From: SZUA-229 sp041589455 | GTDB taxonomy: Bacteria > Pseudomonadota > Gammaproteobacteria > SZUA-229 | Direction: 5' to 3' | Assembly (NCBI GenBank): GCA_041589455.1 | Contig: JBFHVQ010000006.1 | Span: 1-61,477, forward strand | DNA length: 61,477 bases | In this document: positions 26,902-35,244 of the stretch, in pieces | Layout: every line of letters begins with the position of its first letter | Numbering within the stretch: the stretch's first letter is position 1 | Notes under the pieces: model-generated | Databases searched by the model: none | Seen by the model: only the letters and a program-made list of their open reading frames with translations | What the model was told of the DNA's origin: nothing | Made by a program: the position numbers and the translations under genes

Positions 26902-27328
26902 ATTGGCCGATTCTTATTGTGAGAAAAGACGATATTGTAATTGATTAAGCTGATTCTGGTTAGAGTTTATAAATGTTAACTTCAGAGGTAGAGTAAAATT
27001 CACAGGAAAATCCAGTTAGAGGCTATAAGACTTAGCATTCTTATAGCCCATAAACAAAAGGATACAGACTCCTTTATTCCGCCCCCCTTTTATCGCTGGC
27101 ACTATTTACAGTTCACTGAACATACACCTGGATAGTTAAATAAAAAATCGTTTTATCTTATCTAACGTCTCATGAAAGTAACAAGGTTCAAGCCATCTCA
27201 TCTCTCCAGTTTTTTCTTTTCATATTGAAGTATTTATTCAAATAAAAATTTACAAAGTTAACATTTCAAGCACTTATTCCAAACAGTCAAATCACATACA
27301 ATACGCGTTCTTAATAAAGGGGAAAGTA
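26902..27328. other. Gene-free spacer with a 9-bp palindrome
   Basis: About 430 AT-rich bases with no credible gene. GGCTATAAG at 27021-27029 and CTTATAGCC at 27040-27048 form a perfect 9-bp inverted repeat with a 10-nt loop. No T-run follows, so it is not a standard terminator. It could be an operator or hairpin element. Confidence 0.5.
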
Positions 27329-27898
27329 ATGCGCCTGCAAGATATCCTACGCTATAAAAATCGGGGTGGAATTTTACGTTATCTCCCCATGGCCTTTCAG
27401 TTTCTAGGTGTCAAAGGCAGCGCCATCGCTATTGCCGTGCTCATCGGTTATGGCCTCGTTTCTGGCAACCTAAACAATTTGCTATCTAGCACCAGCCTTA
27501 CTCAATCTGGAGACTTGAACAAGCGTGACGCATACCCGCAGACTAACGCAGCAGCTAATAATTCAGCCGACCAACAATTACTTGATGCATATAAAAACCA
27601 GAAAAGCGATCTACAAGTTCAGGGTACTGGCACAGTTAAGCGCATACTTCCAGATGATAACGAAGGTAGTCGACACCAGAAATTCATTCTACAAATGGAT
27701 ACCGGCCAATCAATACTGATTGCACATAATATCGACCTGGCACCACGAATCGATTCACTACATAAAGGTGAACGTGTTGAGTTCTATGGCGAATATGAGT
27801 GGAGCAAACAGGGCGGCGTAGTCCACTGGACACATGATGACCCGGCAGGCCGACATGCACATGGGTGGTTAAAACATAAAGGTAAAATCTACCAGTAA
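27329..27898 (+). CDS. Membrane-anchored DUF3465 protein
   Basis: A 189-residue protein. A basic start is followed by one membrane segment at about residues 28-46 (VKGSAIAIAVLIGYGLVSG) and a polar linker. The C-terminal domain has the DUF3465 pattern: GTVKRILPDDNEGSRHQKFI, the LIAHNIDLAPRID stretch, FYGEYEWSKQGGVVHWTHDD and HAHGWLKHKG. That domain is OB-like and His-rich at its end. Function is unknown; some relatives are found near nucleic-acid genes. The start follows GGGGAAAG. Its neighbours give no functional clue. Confidence 0.8.
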   Translation: MRLQDILRYKNRGGILRYLPMAFQFLGVKGSAIAIAVLIGYGLVSGNLNNLLSSTSLTQSGDLNKRDAYPQTNAAANNSADQQLLDAYKNQKSDLQVQGTGTVKRILPDDNEGSRHQKFILQMDTGQSILIAHNIDLAPRIDSLHKGERVEFYGEYEWSKQGGVVHWTHDDPAGRHAHGWLKHKGKIYQ

Positions 27899-28210
27899 AA
27901 ATAGAATACATAATGAGAAACCGCAATTATTGCTAATAATCAGCCCTGAATAAGTCACAATCTCGCTAGAGCGTTTTACCCATCCAGTTTCATTTCTCTG
28001 TTGCCCGCTTATGTGAGAAGCAAACCTTTATGTAATAAATTTGATCTGACTCCTACAAGCTGTTATCTGGTTACTCTAACCAATATCCAGTCAGTTTTTT
28101 TAGTTAAAGCGAATAAATGCCATTTCGGAGAAAAGCTAGAATTAAACATGAATGATACTGTCCCCGAAAAAGTATTCGGGGACATCGGGAAAATCTGGAA
28201 TTATTTTATC
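27899..28210. other. Gene-free spacer at the 3' end of guaA
   Basis: About 310 bases between convergent genes. It holds the GTCCCCGAA palindrome at 28159-28184, listed separately. No other signal or credible gene was seen. Confidence 0.55.
28159..28184. repeat. REP-like palindrome TGTCCCCGAA/TTCGGGGACA
   Basis: A perfect 10-bp stem (28159-28168 with 28175-28184) around a 6-nt loop. It contains the TGTCCCCG motif that recurs in the palindrome at 29901-29934, on the other side of guaA. GGGGACAG-type palindromes are common as REP elements in gammaproteobacteria. It may also act as an mRNA-end hairpin for guaA, although it has no T-run. Confidence 0.55.
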
Positions 28211-29791
28211 TTATTCCCACTCAATCGTGCCTGGTGGTTTACCGGTAATGTCATATACCACACGCGAGATACCATCGACTTCATTAACAATGCGTCGCGA
28301 CACATTATCAAGAAAATCATAGGGCAGATGCGCCCAACGTGCCGTCATAAAGTCGATGGTTTCAACTGCACGGAGTGACACTACCCACTGGTAACGGCGA
28401 CCGTCGCCGGTTACGCCAACGGATTTCACTGGCAGGAATACCGTGAACGCCTGGGATACACCATGATAAAGATCATGCTTGTAAAGCTCTTCGATAAAGA
28501 TGTGATCGGCAAGGCGAAGAATATCCGCATACTCTTTTTTCACTTCACCAAGAATACGCACACCTAAACCCGGGCCGGGGAAAGGATGACGATAAACCAT
28601 ATCGTATGGCAGACCTAACTCAACACCGAGCTTACGCACTTCGTCTTTAAACAGTTCACGCAGTGGCTCACAAAGTTTAAGCTTCATATAGTCCGGTAAT
28701 CCACCGACATTATGGTGAGATTTAATCAGGTGCGCCTTGCCGGTTTTTGCACCGGCAGATTCAATCACATCTGGGTAGATCGTACCCTGCGCCAGCCATT
28801 TGGCATTCGATAGTTTCGCCGCTTCTTCTTCAAAAATATCGACAAACATATTGCCAATAATTTTACGTTTGTCTTCCGGGTCGTTCTTACCTTTCAGTGC
28901 ATCGAGAAAACGTTGCTCTGCGTCCACACGAATGACTTTCACACCCATGTGCTCGCCGAAGGTTTTCATTACCTGATCGCCTTCTTTATAACGCAGCAGC
29001 CCGTTATCAACAAACACACAGGTTAGCTGATCGCCAATTGCACGATGTAACAGCGCGGCAACCACAGAGGAATCAACACCACCGGACAGACCCAGTAAAA
29101 CCTCATCATCACCAACCTGTTCACGGATCGTGCTAATTGAATCGTCGATAATATTGTCAGCAGTCCACAGATTTGCACAACCACAAATATCATGCACAAA
29201 GCGCTCGATAATTCGCTGGCCCTGGTTAGTGTGCGTCACTTCCGGGTGGAACTGCACGCCGTAGAAATTTTTCTCTTCATTGGCGATACCGGCAATCGGT
29301 GCGGAATCTGTTGACGCCATCAGTTTGAAACCTTCCGGCATGTCAACCACACGGTCACCGTGACTCATCCAGACATCCAGCATACCGTAACCTTCTTCGG
29401 TGACGTGATCTTCAATATCTTTTAACAGACGGGTATGACCACGGGCACGCACCTGGGCATAGCCATATTCGTGATGATCGGCATTTTCAACCTTACCACC
29501 CAGCTGAGCTGTCATGGTTTGCATACCGTAGCAGATACCCAGAACCGGCAACCCCATTTCAAAAACACTATCCGGTGCACGAGGTGAATCATTACCGGTT
29601 ACGGTTTCAGGACCACCCGAGAGAATAATTCCCTTCGGATTAAACGCCTTAATATCTTCATCACTCACGTCCCAGGCATAAAGCTCACAATAAACACCTG
29701 CTTCGCGAATACGACGCGCAATCAACTGTGTGTACTGAGAACCAAAGTCGAGAATAAGAATACGATCTGAATGTATATTTTGTGTTGTCAT
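28211..29791 (-). CDS. guaA: GMP synthase (glutamine-hydrolysing)
   Basis: This 526-residue enzyme converts XMP to GMP using ATP and glutamine. The class I glutamine amidotransferase domain (about 1-205) has the nucleophile C87 in GICYGMQ and the His-Glu pair in GVQFHPEVTH. The ATP-pyrophosphatase domain has the P-loop GLSGGVDSSVVAALL. The C-terminal dimerisation domain ends with the invariant KPPGTIEWE. Length is normal. It lies downstream of guaB on the same strand, separated by 162 nt containing a palindrome. Confidence 0.98.
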   Translation of the reverse strand: MTTQNIHSDRILILDFGSQYTQLIARRIREAGVYCELYAWDVSDEDIKAFNPKGIILSGGPETVTGNDSPRAPDSVFEMGLPVLGICYGMQTMTAQLGGKVENADHHEYGYAQVRARGHTRLLKDIEDHVTEEGYGMLDVWMSHGDRVVDMPEGFKLMASTDSAPIAGIANEEKNFYGVQFHPEVTHTNQGQRIIERFVHDICGCANLWTADNIIDDSISTIREQVGDDEVLLGLSGGVDSSVVAALLHRAIGDQLTCVFVDNGLLRYKEGDQVMKTFGEHMGVKVIRVDAEQRFLDALKGKNDPEDKRKIIGNMFVDIFEEEAAKLSNAKWLAQGTIYPDVIESAGAKTGKAHLIKSHHNVGGLPDYMKLKLCEPLRELFKDEVRKLGVELGLPYDMVYRHPFPGPGLGVRILGEVKKEYADILRLADHIFIEELYKHDLYHGVSQAFTVFLPVKSVGVTGDGRRYQWVVSLRAVETIDFMTARWAHLPYDFLDNVSRRIVNEVDGISRVVYDITGKPPGTIEWE

Positions 29792-29900
29792 GGAATGCCG
29801 TTTCTATGTAGGTTTATATCGCCTTTGACAAGGCTTATCTTATTAGCTCTGGCCTTAAAGCCTTGGCATGACTTCGTATAGAGCTGGGTGGTGTCACTAT

Positions 29901-29934
29901 GGGGACAGAGCTCAAAAAGCTGAAGTCTGTCCCC
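29901..29934. repeat. REP-like palindrome GGGGACAGA/TCTGTCCCC between guaB and guaA
   Basis: GGGGACAGA at 29901-29909 and TCTGTCCCC at 29926-29934 form a perfect 9-bp stem. AGCT pairs with AGCT inside the loop. It shares the core TGTCCCCG with the palindrome downstream of guaA. This motif is typical of REP elements mobilised by REP-associated tyrosine transposases (RAYTs); no RAYT gene is in the window. It could also stabilise the guaB mRNA end. Confidence 0.6.
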
Positions 29935-29953
29935 GGGCATTACTAGCTGTCGA

Positions 29954-31411
29954 TTATGTTCGGTAGTTAGGTGCTTCTTTTGTAATGGTCACATCGTGTA
30001 CATGAGACTCTTTCATACCGGCACCGGTGATTTTCACAAACTCCGGTTTCGTACGCATCTCCTGCAGGTCACCACAACCCACATAACCCATACTGGAGCG
30101 AATACCACCTAATAACTGATGCACAATGGCCGACATATTGCCTTTATAAGGCACACGGCCTTCGATACCTTCCGGTACCAGCTTCTCAGCACCTGCATCT
30201 TTATCCTGGAAGTAACGGTCACTGGAACCCTGTTCCATTGCGCCGATTGATCCCATACCACGATAAGACTTATATGAACGACCCTGATATAAAATTACTT
30301 CGCCCGGTGCTTCTTCAGTACCGGCTAGTAGCCCACCAATCATCACACTGTAAGCGCCCGCCGCCAGAGCTTTTGCAATATCACCAGAATAACGAATACC
30401 ACCATCTGCAATCAATGGAACACCGGTGCCTTCAAGTTCTTTGGCAACATTGGATACCGCTGAGATCTGCGGAACACCAACACCAGCCACAATACGTGTC
30501 GTACAGATCGAACCGGGACCGATACCAACTTTAACACCATCTGCACCGGCATCAACCAGGTCACGAGCCGCCTGTGCCGTTGCAATATTTCCACCAATAA
30601 CCTGAACCTGAGGGAAGTTTTTCTTAACCCAGGCAACACGGCTGATAACACCCTGGGAATGGCCATGCGCTGTATCCACAACAATCACATCTACACCCGC
30701 TGCTGCCAGTGCAGTGACACGGTCTTCAGTTTCTGCGCCGGTACCCACAGCAGCACCAACGCGCAAACGACCGAGCTCATCTTTGCATGCATTGGGGAAG
30801 TCATCAGATTTTTGCATGTCCTTAACCGTAATCATGCCTCTCAGCTTGAAATGGTCATTAACCACCAGCACTTTCTCGATACGATGTTTGTGCAGCAGGC
30901 TCAATACCTCTTCACGTTCCGCACCTTCTTTAACAGTAACCAGCTTATCTTTCGGTGTCATAATGCTCGATACAGGCTGTGTAAGGTCTGTAGCAAAACG
31001 CCTGTCACGTGAAGTAATAATGCCGACCAGGTCTTCACCTTCAACAACAGGTACACCAGAAATGCGATTATCCTGGGTTAGATCGACCACTTCCTGGATG
31101 GTTGTATCCGGAGAAACTGTAATCGGTTCACTGATAACACCCGACTCATATTTTTTGACTGTAGAAACATTTCTGGCCTGCTCTTCGATCGACATATTCT
31201 TATGAATAATGCCAATACCACCTTCCTGTGCCAGTGCAATTGCCAGACGAGCCTCGGTTACGGTGTCCATCGCGGCCGAAATAAGGGGAATATTGAGTTT
31301 AATATCACGTGTTAGCTGTGTGCCCAGTACTACATCATTGGGCAGAACCGTTGAGTGGGCGGGAATCAGCAGCACATCGTCAAAAGTGAGTGCTTCCTGG
31401 ACAATTCGCAT
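29954..31411 (-). CDS. guaB: Inosine-5'-monophosphate dehydrogenase
   Basis: This 485-residue enzyme oxidises IMP to XMP with NAD, the committed step of GMP synthesis. The barrel begins with EALTFDDVLLIPAHSTVLP. Two CBS domains lie at about residues 93-200. The catalytic loop is GPGSICTTRIVAGVGVPQ, with Cys near residue 303. The flap and monovalent-cation site are present (GMGSIGAMEQGS, then RVPYKGNM). Complete and normal in length. It precedes guaA, as in most gammaproteobacteria. Confidence 0.98.
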   Translation of the reverse strand: MRIVQEALTFDDVLLIPAHSTVLPNDVVLGTQLTRDIKLNIPLISAAMDTVTEARLAIALAQEGGIGIIHKNMSIEEQARNVSTVKKYESGVISEPITVSPDTTIQEVVDLTQDNRISGVPVVEGEDLVGIITSRDRRFATDLTQPVSSIMTPKDKLVTVKEGAEREEVLSLLHKHRIEKVLVVNDHFKLRGMITVKDMQKSDDFPNACKDELGRLRVGAAVGTGAETEDRVTALAAAGVDVIVVDTAHGHSQGVISRVAWVKKNFPQVQVIGGNIATAQAARDLVDAGADGVKVGIGPGSICTTRIVAGVGVPQISAVSNVAKELEGTGVPLIADGGIRYSGDIAKALAAGAYSVMIGGLLAGTEEAPGEVILYQGRSYKSYRGMGSIGAMEQGSSDRYFQDKDAGAEKLVPEGIEGRVPYKGNMSAIVHQLLGGIRSSMGYVGCGDLQEMRTKPEFVKITGAGMKESHVHDVTITKEAPNYRT

Positions 31412-31517
31412 ATCGGCTCCTGTTCTGTCTGGTAAATCGATAAATTATATAAGGAAAATCTAAACAATTCATCTTTTTTATGGTCAACAAAAGGTGCGCC
31501 CGAATTAAAAAATCCAC

Positions 31518-31545
31518 TTGAACCCATCGCTCTCTCAGTTACAAT
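31518..31545 (+). promoter_or_regulatory. Candidate sigma-70 promoter for the small lipoprotein gene
   Basis: TTGAAC at 31518-31523, a 16-nt spacer and TACAAT at 31540-31545 resemble the -35/-10 consensus (4/6 and 5/6 matches). It lies about 80 nt upstream of the gene at 31624, which has GAGG before its ATG. Confidence 0.4.
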
Positions 31546-31623
31546 CTGTCTGCTGAGTAAAAATAATCAGCTAGATTTTACTAATATAGAAAATCACTAC
31601 ATAAAATATAATTAGAGGTACTT

Positions 31624-31950
31624 ATGAACCACGCTAAAAAACTTGCTGTCATTTCACTGGCAGCGCTAATACACACTGGCTGCGCTAGTATGGGGGGTGA
31701 CAGCGCTAGCACGACTGCTGACCTGAATTCATACCAGATGGCCGCAAATGAAGCCGATGCAGCCATTAAAAATGCAGCTCAGGCGAACAATGTCTGGAGA
31801 GATAGTAGAAAAATACTAAATAAAGCAGTAAAACTTGCAGAGTCTGGTGATTTTGAAAAAGCCACTGAATTAGCCTTAAAAGCTAAACGCCAGGGTGAAC
31901 TGGCAATCATTCAGGCATCTGCTCAAGTAGGTGCTGGCCCTATCCAGTAA
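31624..31950 (+). CDS. Small lipoprotein resembling SoxXA-binding protein (SoxK)
   Basis: A 108-residue exported protein with a lipobox at HTGC (C20). The mature part is helical and Ala-rich: residues 45-105 read AANEADAAIKNAAQANNVWR, then KILNKAVKLAESGDFEKATE and LALKAKRQGELAIIQASAQ. A mostly helical domain with a central NVWRDS and the AKRQGELAI ending resembles SoxXA-binding proteins of thiosulfate oxidisers. No other sox gene is in the window, so a role in sulfur oxidation is only a hypothesis; the same domain type exists in generic lipoproteins. It has its own promoter-like sequence and a strong terminator, so it is monocistronic. Confidence 0.7.
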   Translation: MNHAKKLAVISLAALIHTGCASMGGDSASTTADLNSYQMAANEADAAIKNAAQANNVWRDSRKILNKAVKLAESGDFEKATELALKAKRQGELAIIQASAQVGAGPIQ

Positions 31951-31992
31951 ACCGATTTTTGTGGTCAAACAATCGGGCTTACCGAAAAAATC

Positions 31993-32025
31993 AAGCCGGG
32001 CAAACATAGCTAGCCCGGCTTTTTT
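31993..32025 (+). terminator. Rho-independent terminator after the small lipoprotein gene
   Basis: AAGCCGGGC at 31993-32001 pairs with GCCCGGCTT at 32013-32021 around an 11-nt loop, and the T-run continues to 32025. A classic GC-rich stem followed by T residues, 42 nt past the stop codon. Confidence 0.9.
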
Positions 32026-32128
32026 ATGGACACAATAAAACCAGCATAACCTATTTACCATTCCCCATTGGCGCTGGCACTATTAGAAAATTATTTACAG
32101 ACAGAAGATTCCCCGTATTATTCCGCTT

Positions 32129-33475
32129 ATGCCAAATTCACCAAATAAGCCTCCCCGTACCATATACAGTGTCAGTGAACTTAACCGCACTGTGCGTGGC
32201 CTGCTAGAGAGTCAGTTTCCACTGATCTGGGTCGAAGGCGAAATTTCCAACCTGGCACAACCGGCTTCCGGACATATCTATTTCAGCCTGAAAGATAGTA
32301 ATGCTCAGGTGCGTTGCGCTATGTTTAAAGGCAGAAAGCAGCTTCTCAAGTTTCAACCTGAAAACGGTCAGCAAGTCTTAATCAGAGCCAAAATAGGACT
32401 CTATGAGGCACGTGGTGAATTTCAACTGATTGCTGAGCATATGGAAGAGGCTGGTGCCGGTGCACTGCGTCGTCAATTTGAAGAGCTCAAGGCAAGACTG
32501 GCCAGTGAAGGTCTGTTTGATGCAGAAGCTAAGTTACCCGTCCCAGAACTACCCGAGTGCATTGGAGTGATTACATCTGGCACCGGTGCTGCAATACGCG
32601 ATGTATTAAGTGTGCTAAAGCGACGCTTTCCTTCTATTCCTGTGAAAATATTTCCAGTTGCTGTACAGGGTGATAATGCGGTACCGGAAATTGTACGCGC
32701 GCTGCAGCTGGCATCCATGCAGCAGCAATGCGATGTTCTGTTGATGGTACGCGGCGGCGGATCTCTGGAAGACTTATGGGCTTTCAACGAAGAAGCCGTG
32801 ATTCGTGCTATGGCCGAGTGCGACATTCCCATCGTCAGCGGTGTTGGGCACGAAGTCGATATCACCATTGCGGACTTTGCAGCGGATCAACGAGCGGCGA
32901 CACCTTCGGCTGCCGCCGAACTGGTAAGCCCTAATCGGCTAGTCTATCAATCACAGTTTCAAAACCTTCAGCAACGCCTGACACGGCTAATCAATGATTA
33001 CCTGTTACGCCATAAAGAAAGAGCCCAGTGGCTACAACAACGCCTTAACAGGCAGCACCCAACTAGCCAGCTCAATCAGCAGGCACAACATCTGGATGAC
33101 CTCAATCAACGACTGGTTAACAGTTTTAGCACTCAATTATCAGAGCACCGGCACAGCCTGAAATACCTGTTACAGGATTTGTTGAATAACCGCCCAGACC
33201 AGTTTATCGATTATCAGAAATCACAACTGGAAGACCTGACTAGCCGTATGATATATGCCACACAAGCCTCTCTTGAGAGTCGACAACTTCAACTGGCACA
33301 GTTATCCAGAACACTTCAGGCTGTCAGCCCATTGAATACACTTTCTAGAGGCTACAGTATTACACGTAACCAGCAAGGAGAGACCATCTACCATAAAGAT
33401 CAGGTCGAACCCGGTGAACTAATATCCACAATGCTGGCTGATGGCGAAATTAAGAGCCGCGTAGAAGAAATTTAA
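32129..33475 (+). CDS. xseA: Exodeoxyribonuclease VII large subunit
   Basis: This 448-residue catalytic subunit of the single-strand-specific exonuclease VII acts in mismatch repair and recombination. The N-terminal OB-fold has YSVSELNRTVRGLLESQFP and FSLKDSNAQVRCAMFKG. The catalytic domain contains GVITSGTGAAIRDVLSVLKR, MVRGGGSLEDLWAFNEE and GVGHEVDITIADFAADQRAA. A long coiled coil (about 270-400) and the C-terminal SPLNTLSRGYSIT complete it. Full length; xseB is not adjacent. Confidence 0.96.
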   Translation: MPNSPNKPPRTIYSVSELNRTVRGLLESQFPLIWVEGEISNLAQPASGHIYFSLKDSNAQVRCAMFKGRKQLLKFQPENGQQVLIRAKIGLYEARGEFQLIAEHMEEAGAGALRRQFEELKARLASEGLFDAEAKLPVPELPECIGVITSGTGAAIRDVLSVLKRRFPSIPVKIFPVAVQGDNAVPEIVRALQLASMQQQCDVLLMVRGGGSLEDLWAFNEEAVIRAMAECDIPIVSGVGHEVDITIADFAADQRAATPSAAAELVSPNRLVYQSQFQNLQQRLTRLINDYLLRHKERAQWLQQRLNRQHPTSQLNQQAQHLDDLNQRLVNSFSTQLSEHRHSLKYLLQDLLNNRPDQFIDYQKSQLEDLTSRMIYATQASLESRQLQLAQLSRTLQAVSPLNTLSRGYSITRNQQGETIYHKDQVEPGELISTMLADGEIKSRVEEI

Positions 33476-33699
33476 TTTTTTTATAATTTTCAGATATTTA
33501 GCAAAAAAACACTGCGTTTATCAAAGAGTAATTTTTAGTTTTTAATGACCAGACATCGATTCGTAGCCGATAAAAACTCGCCAAAACATAAAAATAAAGG
33601 TAAATTATCTGGTTTGGTTATCCCAGATGCTTGAAAACTGGATAATAAGTAGATAATAATGCGCATCGCTAAGCGTAACTAGATAATTCGGAGATCTCG

Positions 33700-34134
33700 A
33701 TGCCAGATACCACCTCGGCACAATTACACGGTTTTAAGCCCTACAAAGAGAAAAAGGGCGAAGAATACATGAACGATAATCAGCTTGAGCATTTTCGTTC
33801 AATTTTAAACGCCTGGAAAAGTGAACTGATGCAGGAAGTGGATCGTACTGTGGATCATATGAAAGATGATGCCGCTAACTTCCCTGACCCCGCAGATCGC
33901 GCTTCACAGGAAGAAGAATTCAGCCTGGAACTACGAACCCGTGATCGTGAGCGTAAGTTGATCAAGAAAATTGACGAATCACTGAATGAGCTCGACAAGG
34001 GTGATTATGGCTACTGCATAACCTGTGGCGTTGAAATTGGTATTCGCCGTCTGGAGGCACGCCCAACAGCTACCCAGTGTATTGACTGCAAGAGCCTTGA
34101 TGAAATCAAGGAAAAGCAGAACAAAGGCAAGTAA
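33700..34134 (+). CDS. dksA: RNA polymerase-binding transcription factor DksA
   Basis: This 144-residue protein inserts a coiled-coil tip into the RNA polymerase secondary channel and, with ppGpp, mediates the stringent response. The core matches E. coli DksA: PYKEKKGEEYMN, then the coiled coil ending with the DPADRASQEEEFSLELRTRD tip region. The four-Cys zinc finger is CITCGVEIGIRRLEARPTAT followed by QCIDCK. All four cysteines and the tip Asp residues are present, so it is a canonical DksA. GGAG precedes the ATG. A terminator follows, then gluQ. Confidence 0.97.
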   Translation: MPDTTSAQLHGFKPYKEKKGEEYMNDNQLEHFRSILNAWKSELMQEVDRTVDHMKDDAANFPDPADRASQEEEFSLELRTRDRERKLIKKIDESLNELDKGDYGYCITCGVEIGIRRLEARPTATQCIDCKSLDEIKEKQNKGK

Positions 34135-34143
34135 TACCTCAGC

Positions 34144-34174
34144 AAACTGGCCACTGCTCTGTGTGGCCAGTTTT
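34144..34174 (+). terminator. Terminator between dksA and gluQ
   Basis: AAACTGGCCAC at 34144-34154 and GTGGCCAGTTT at 34163-34173 form a perfect 11-bp stem with an 8-nt loop. The descending arm ends in TTTT. It should end much of the dksA transcript while gluQ, 30 nt further on, could be expressed by read-through. Confidence 0.85.
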
Positions 34175-34203
34175 GCACTATTCTAAGCCTGATCTGGCTT
34201 CTC

Positions 34204-35106
34204 ATGAGTAATCAAGCTCCCAATTATCGCGGACGTTTTGCACCATCTCCTACTGGCCCCCTTCACAAAGGCTCACTGGTTGCCGCTGTAGCCAGCTATC
34301 TGGAAGCAATTAGTCATCACGGTGAGTGGCTGGTACGCATGGAAGATGTTGATGAACTACGCAATGTCAAAGGTGCTGCAGATAATATCCTGCGTAGCCT
34401 GGAAGCCTATGGTTTTGAGTGGCATGGTGAGGTGCTATACCAGACTCAACGTAAAGAGGCCTACCAGGAAGCACTATCCGAACTACAGCGCAAACAGCTC
34501 ATCTACCCTTGCACCTGCAGTCGTAAGCAACTTCGAAGACTGGCACAAAATGGTGACATCAGCACCAGTAAACTAGGCAACATATATCCAGGCACCTGCA
34601 TTCATAATGAGTTTGCTGATTTTGACCCAGCTGATTATTCTATTCGTATCCAGACACCCTCGGAGAATGTCGGTTTCTCTGATCGTCTTCTGGGCGCATA
34701 CTCTCAACAGCTACAGGCTGAACTTGGGGATTTTATTATCCGCCGTAGAGATGGTTTGTTTGCTTATCAACTGGCGGTTGTTGTGGATGATGCCTACCAG
34801 ATGATTAGCAGTGTTGTCAGGGGGGCTGATTTGCTAGATTCAACCCCTAGACAAATTTATCTTCAGCAGTGCCTGGATTACCCATCGCTAGATTACACTC
34901 ACCTCCCCCTGATACTTCATGACAATGGCGATAAACTCAGCAAGCAAACGGGTGCAGAAGGTATTGGTACTCAGGCCAATATTCCACTTCTCGTTGATTG
35001 TCTTTCCTTTCTTGGCCAGCAACCACCAGCAGAGCTGGCTCAGGAATCATTAGCAACGGTCTGGCAATGGGCAATCCAGAACTGGTCTATCGACAAGGTA
35101 AAATAA
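34204..35106 (+). CDS. gluQ: Glutamyl-Q tRNA(Asp) synthetase
   Basis: This 300-residue paralogue of glutamyl-tRNA synthetase lacks the anticodon-binding domain and attaches glutamate to queuosine in tRNA-Asp. The class I signature is in RGRFAPSPTGPLHKGSLVAA (HIGH-like). The zinc-binding cysteines are in YPCTCSRKQL and the following YPGTC. The KMSKS-like motif is KLSKQTG near residue 243. Location just after dksA is a conserved gammaproteobacterial arrangement. Confidence 0.94.
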   Translation: MSNQAPNYRGRFAPSPTGPLHKGSLVAAVASYLEAISHHGEWLVRMEDVDELRNVKGAADNILRSLEAYGFEWHGEVLYQTQRKEAYQEALSELQRKQLIYPCTCSRKQLRRLAQNGDISTSKLGNIYPGTCIHNEFADFDPADYSIRIQTPSENVGFSDRLLGAYSQQLQAELGDFIIRRRDGLFAYQLAVVVDDAYQMISSVVRGADLLDSTPRQIYLQQCLDYPSLDYTHLPLILHDNGDKLSKQTGAEGIGTQANIPLLVDCLSFLGQQPPAELAQESLATVWQWAIQNWSIDKVK

Positions 35107-35244
35107 ACTGCAGCACTGCCTGAGCCCACCTGTCCTCGCCTGAACCAATGTATATTTTTCTGATCATCTATCGACAACTTTAATTGCTGAATTTTCTGCG
35201 GTATGCTTTGCTAACCATATAAAAAATGAGACGACGGAGTAATC

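Noticed and set aside
27090..32085. A shared GCTGGCACTATT motif near 27095 and 32075 resembling a sigma-54 -24 element
   Set aside because: The -12 element (TTGCA-like) is missing at the right spacing in both places, so neither is a credible sigma-54 promoter. A chance 12-13 base match remains possible.
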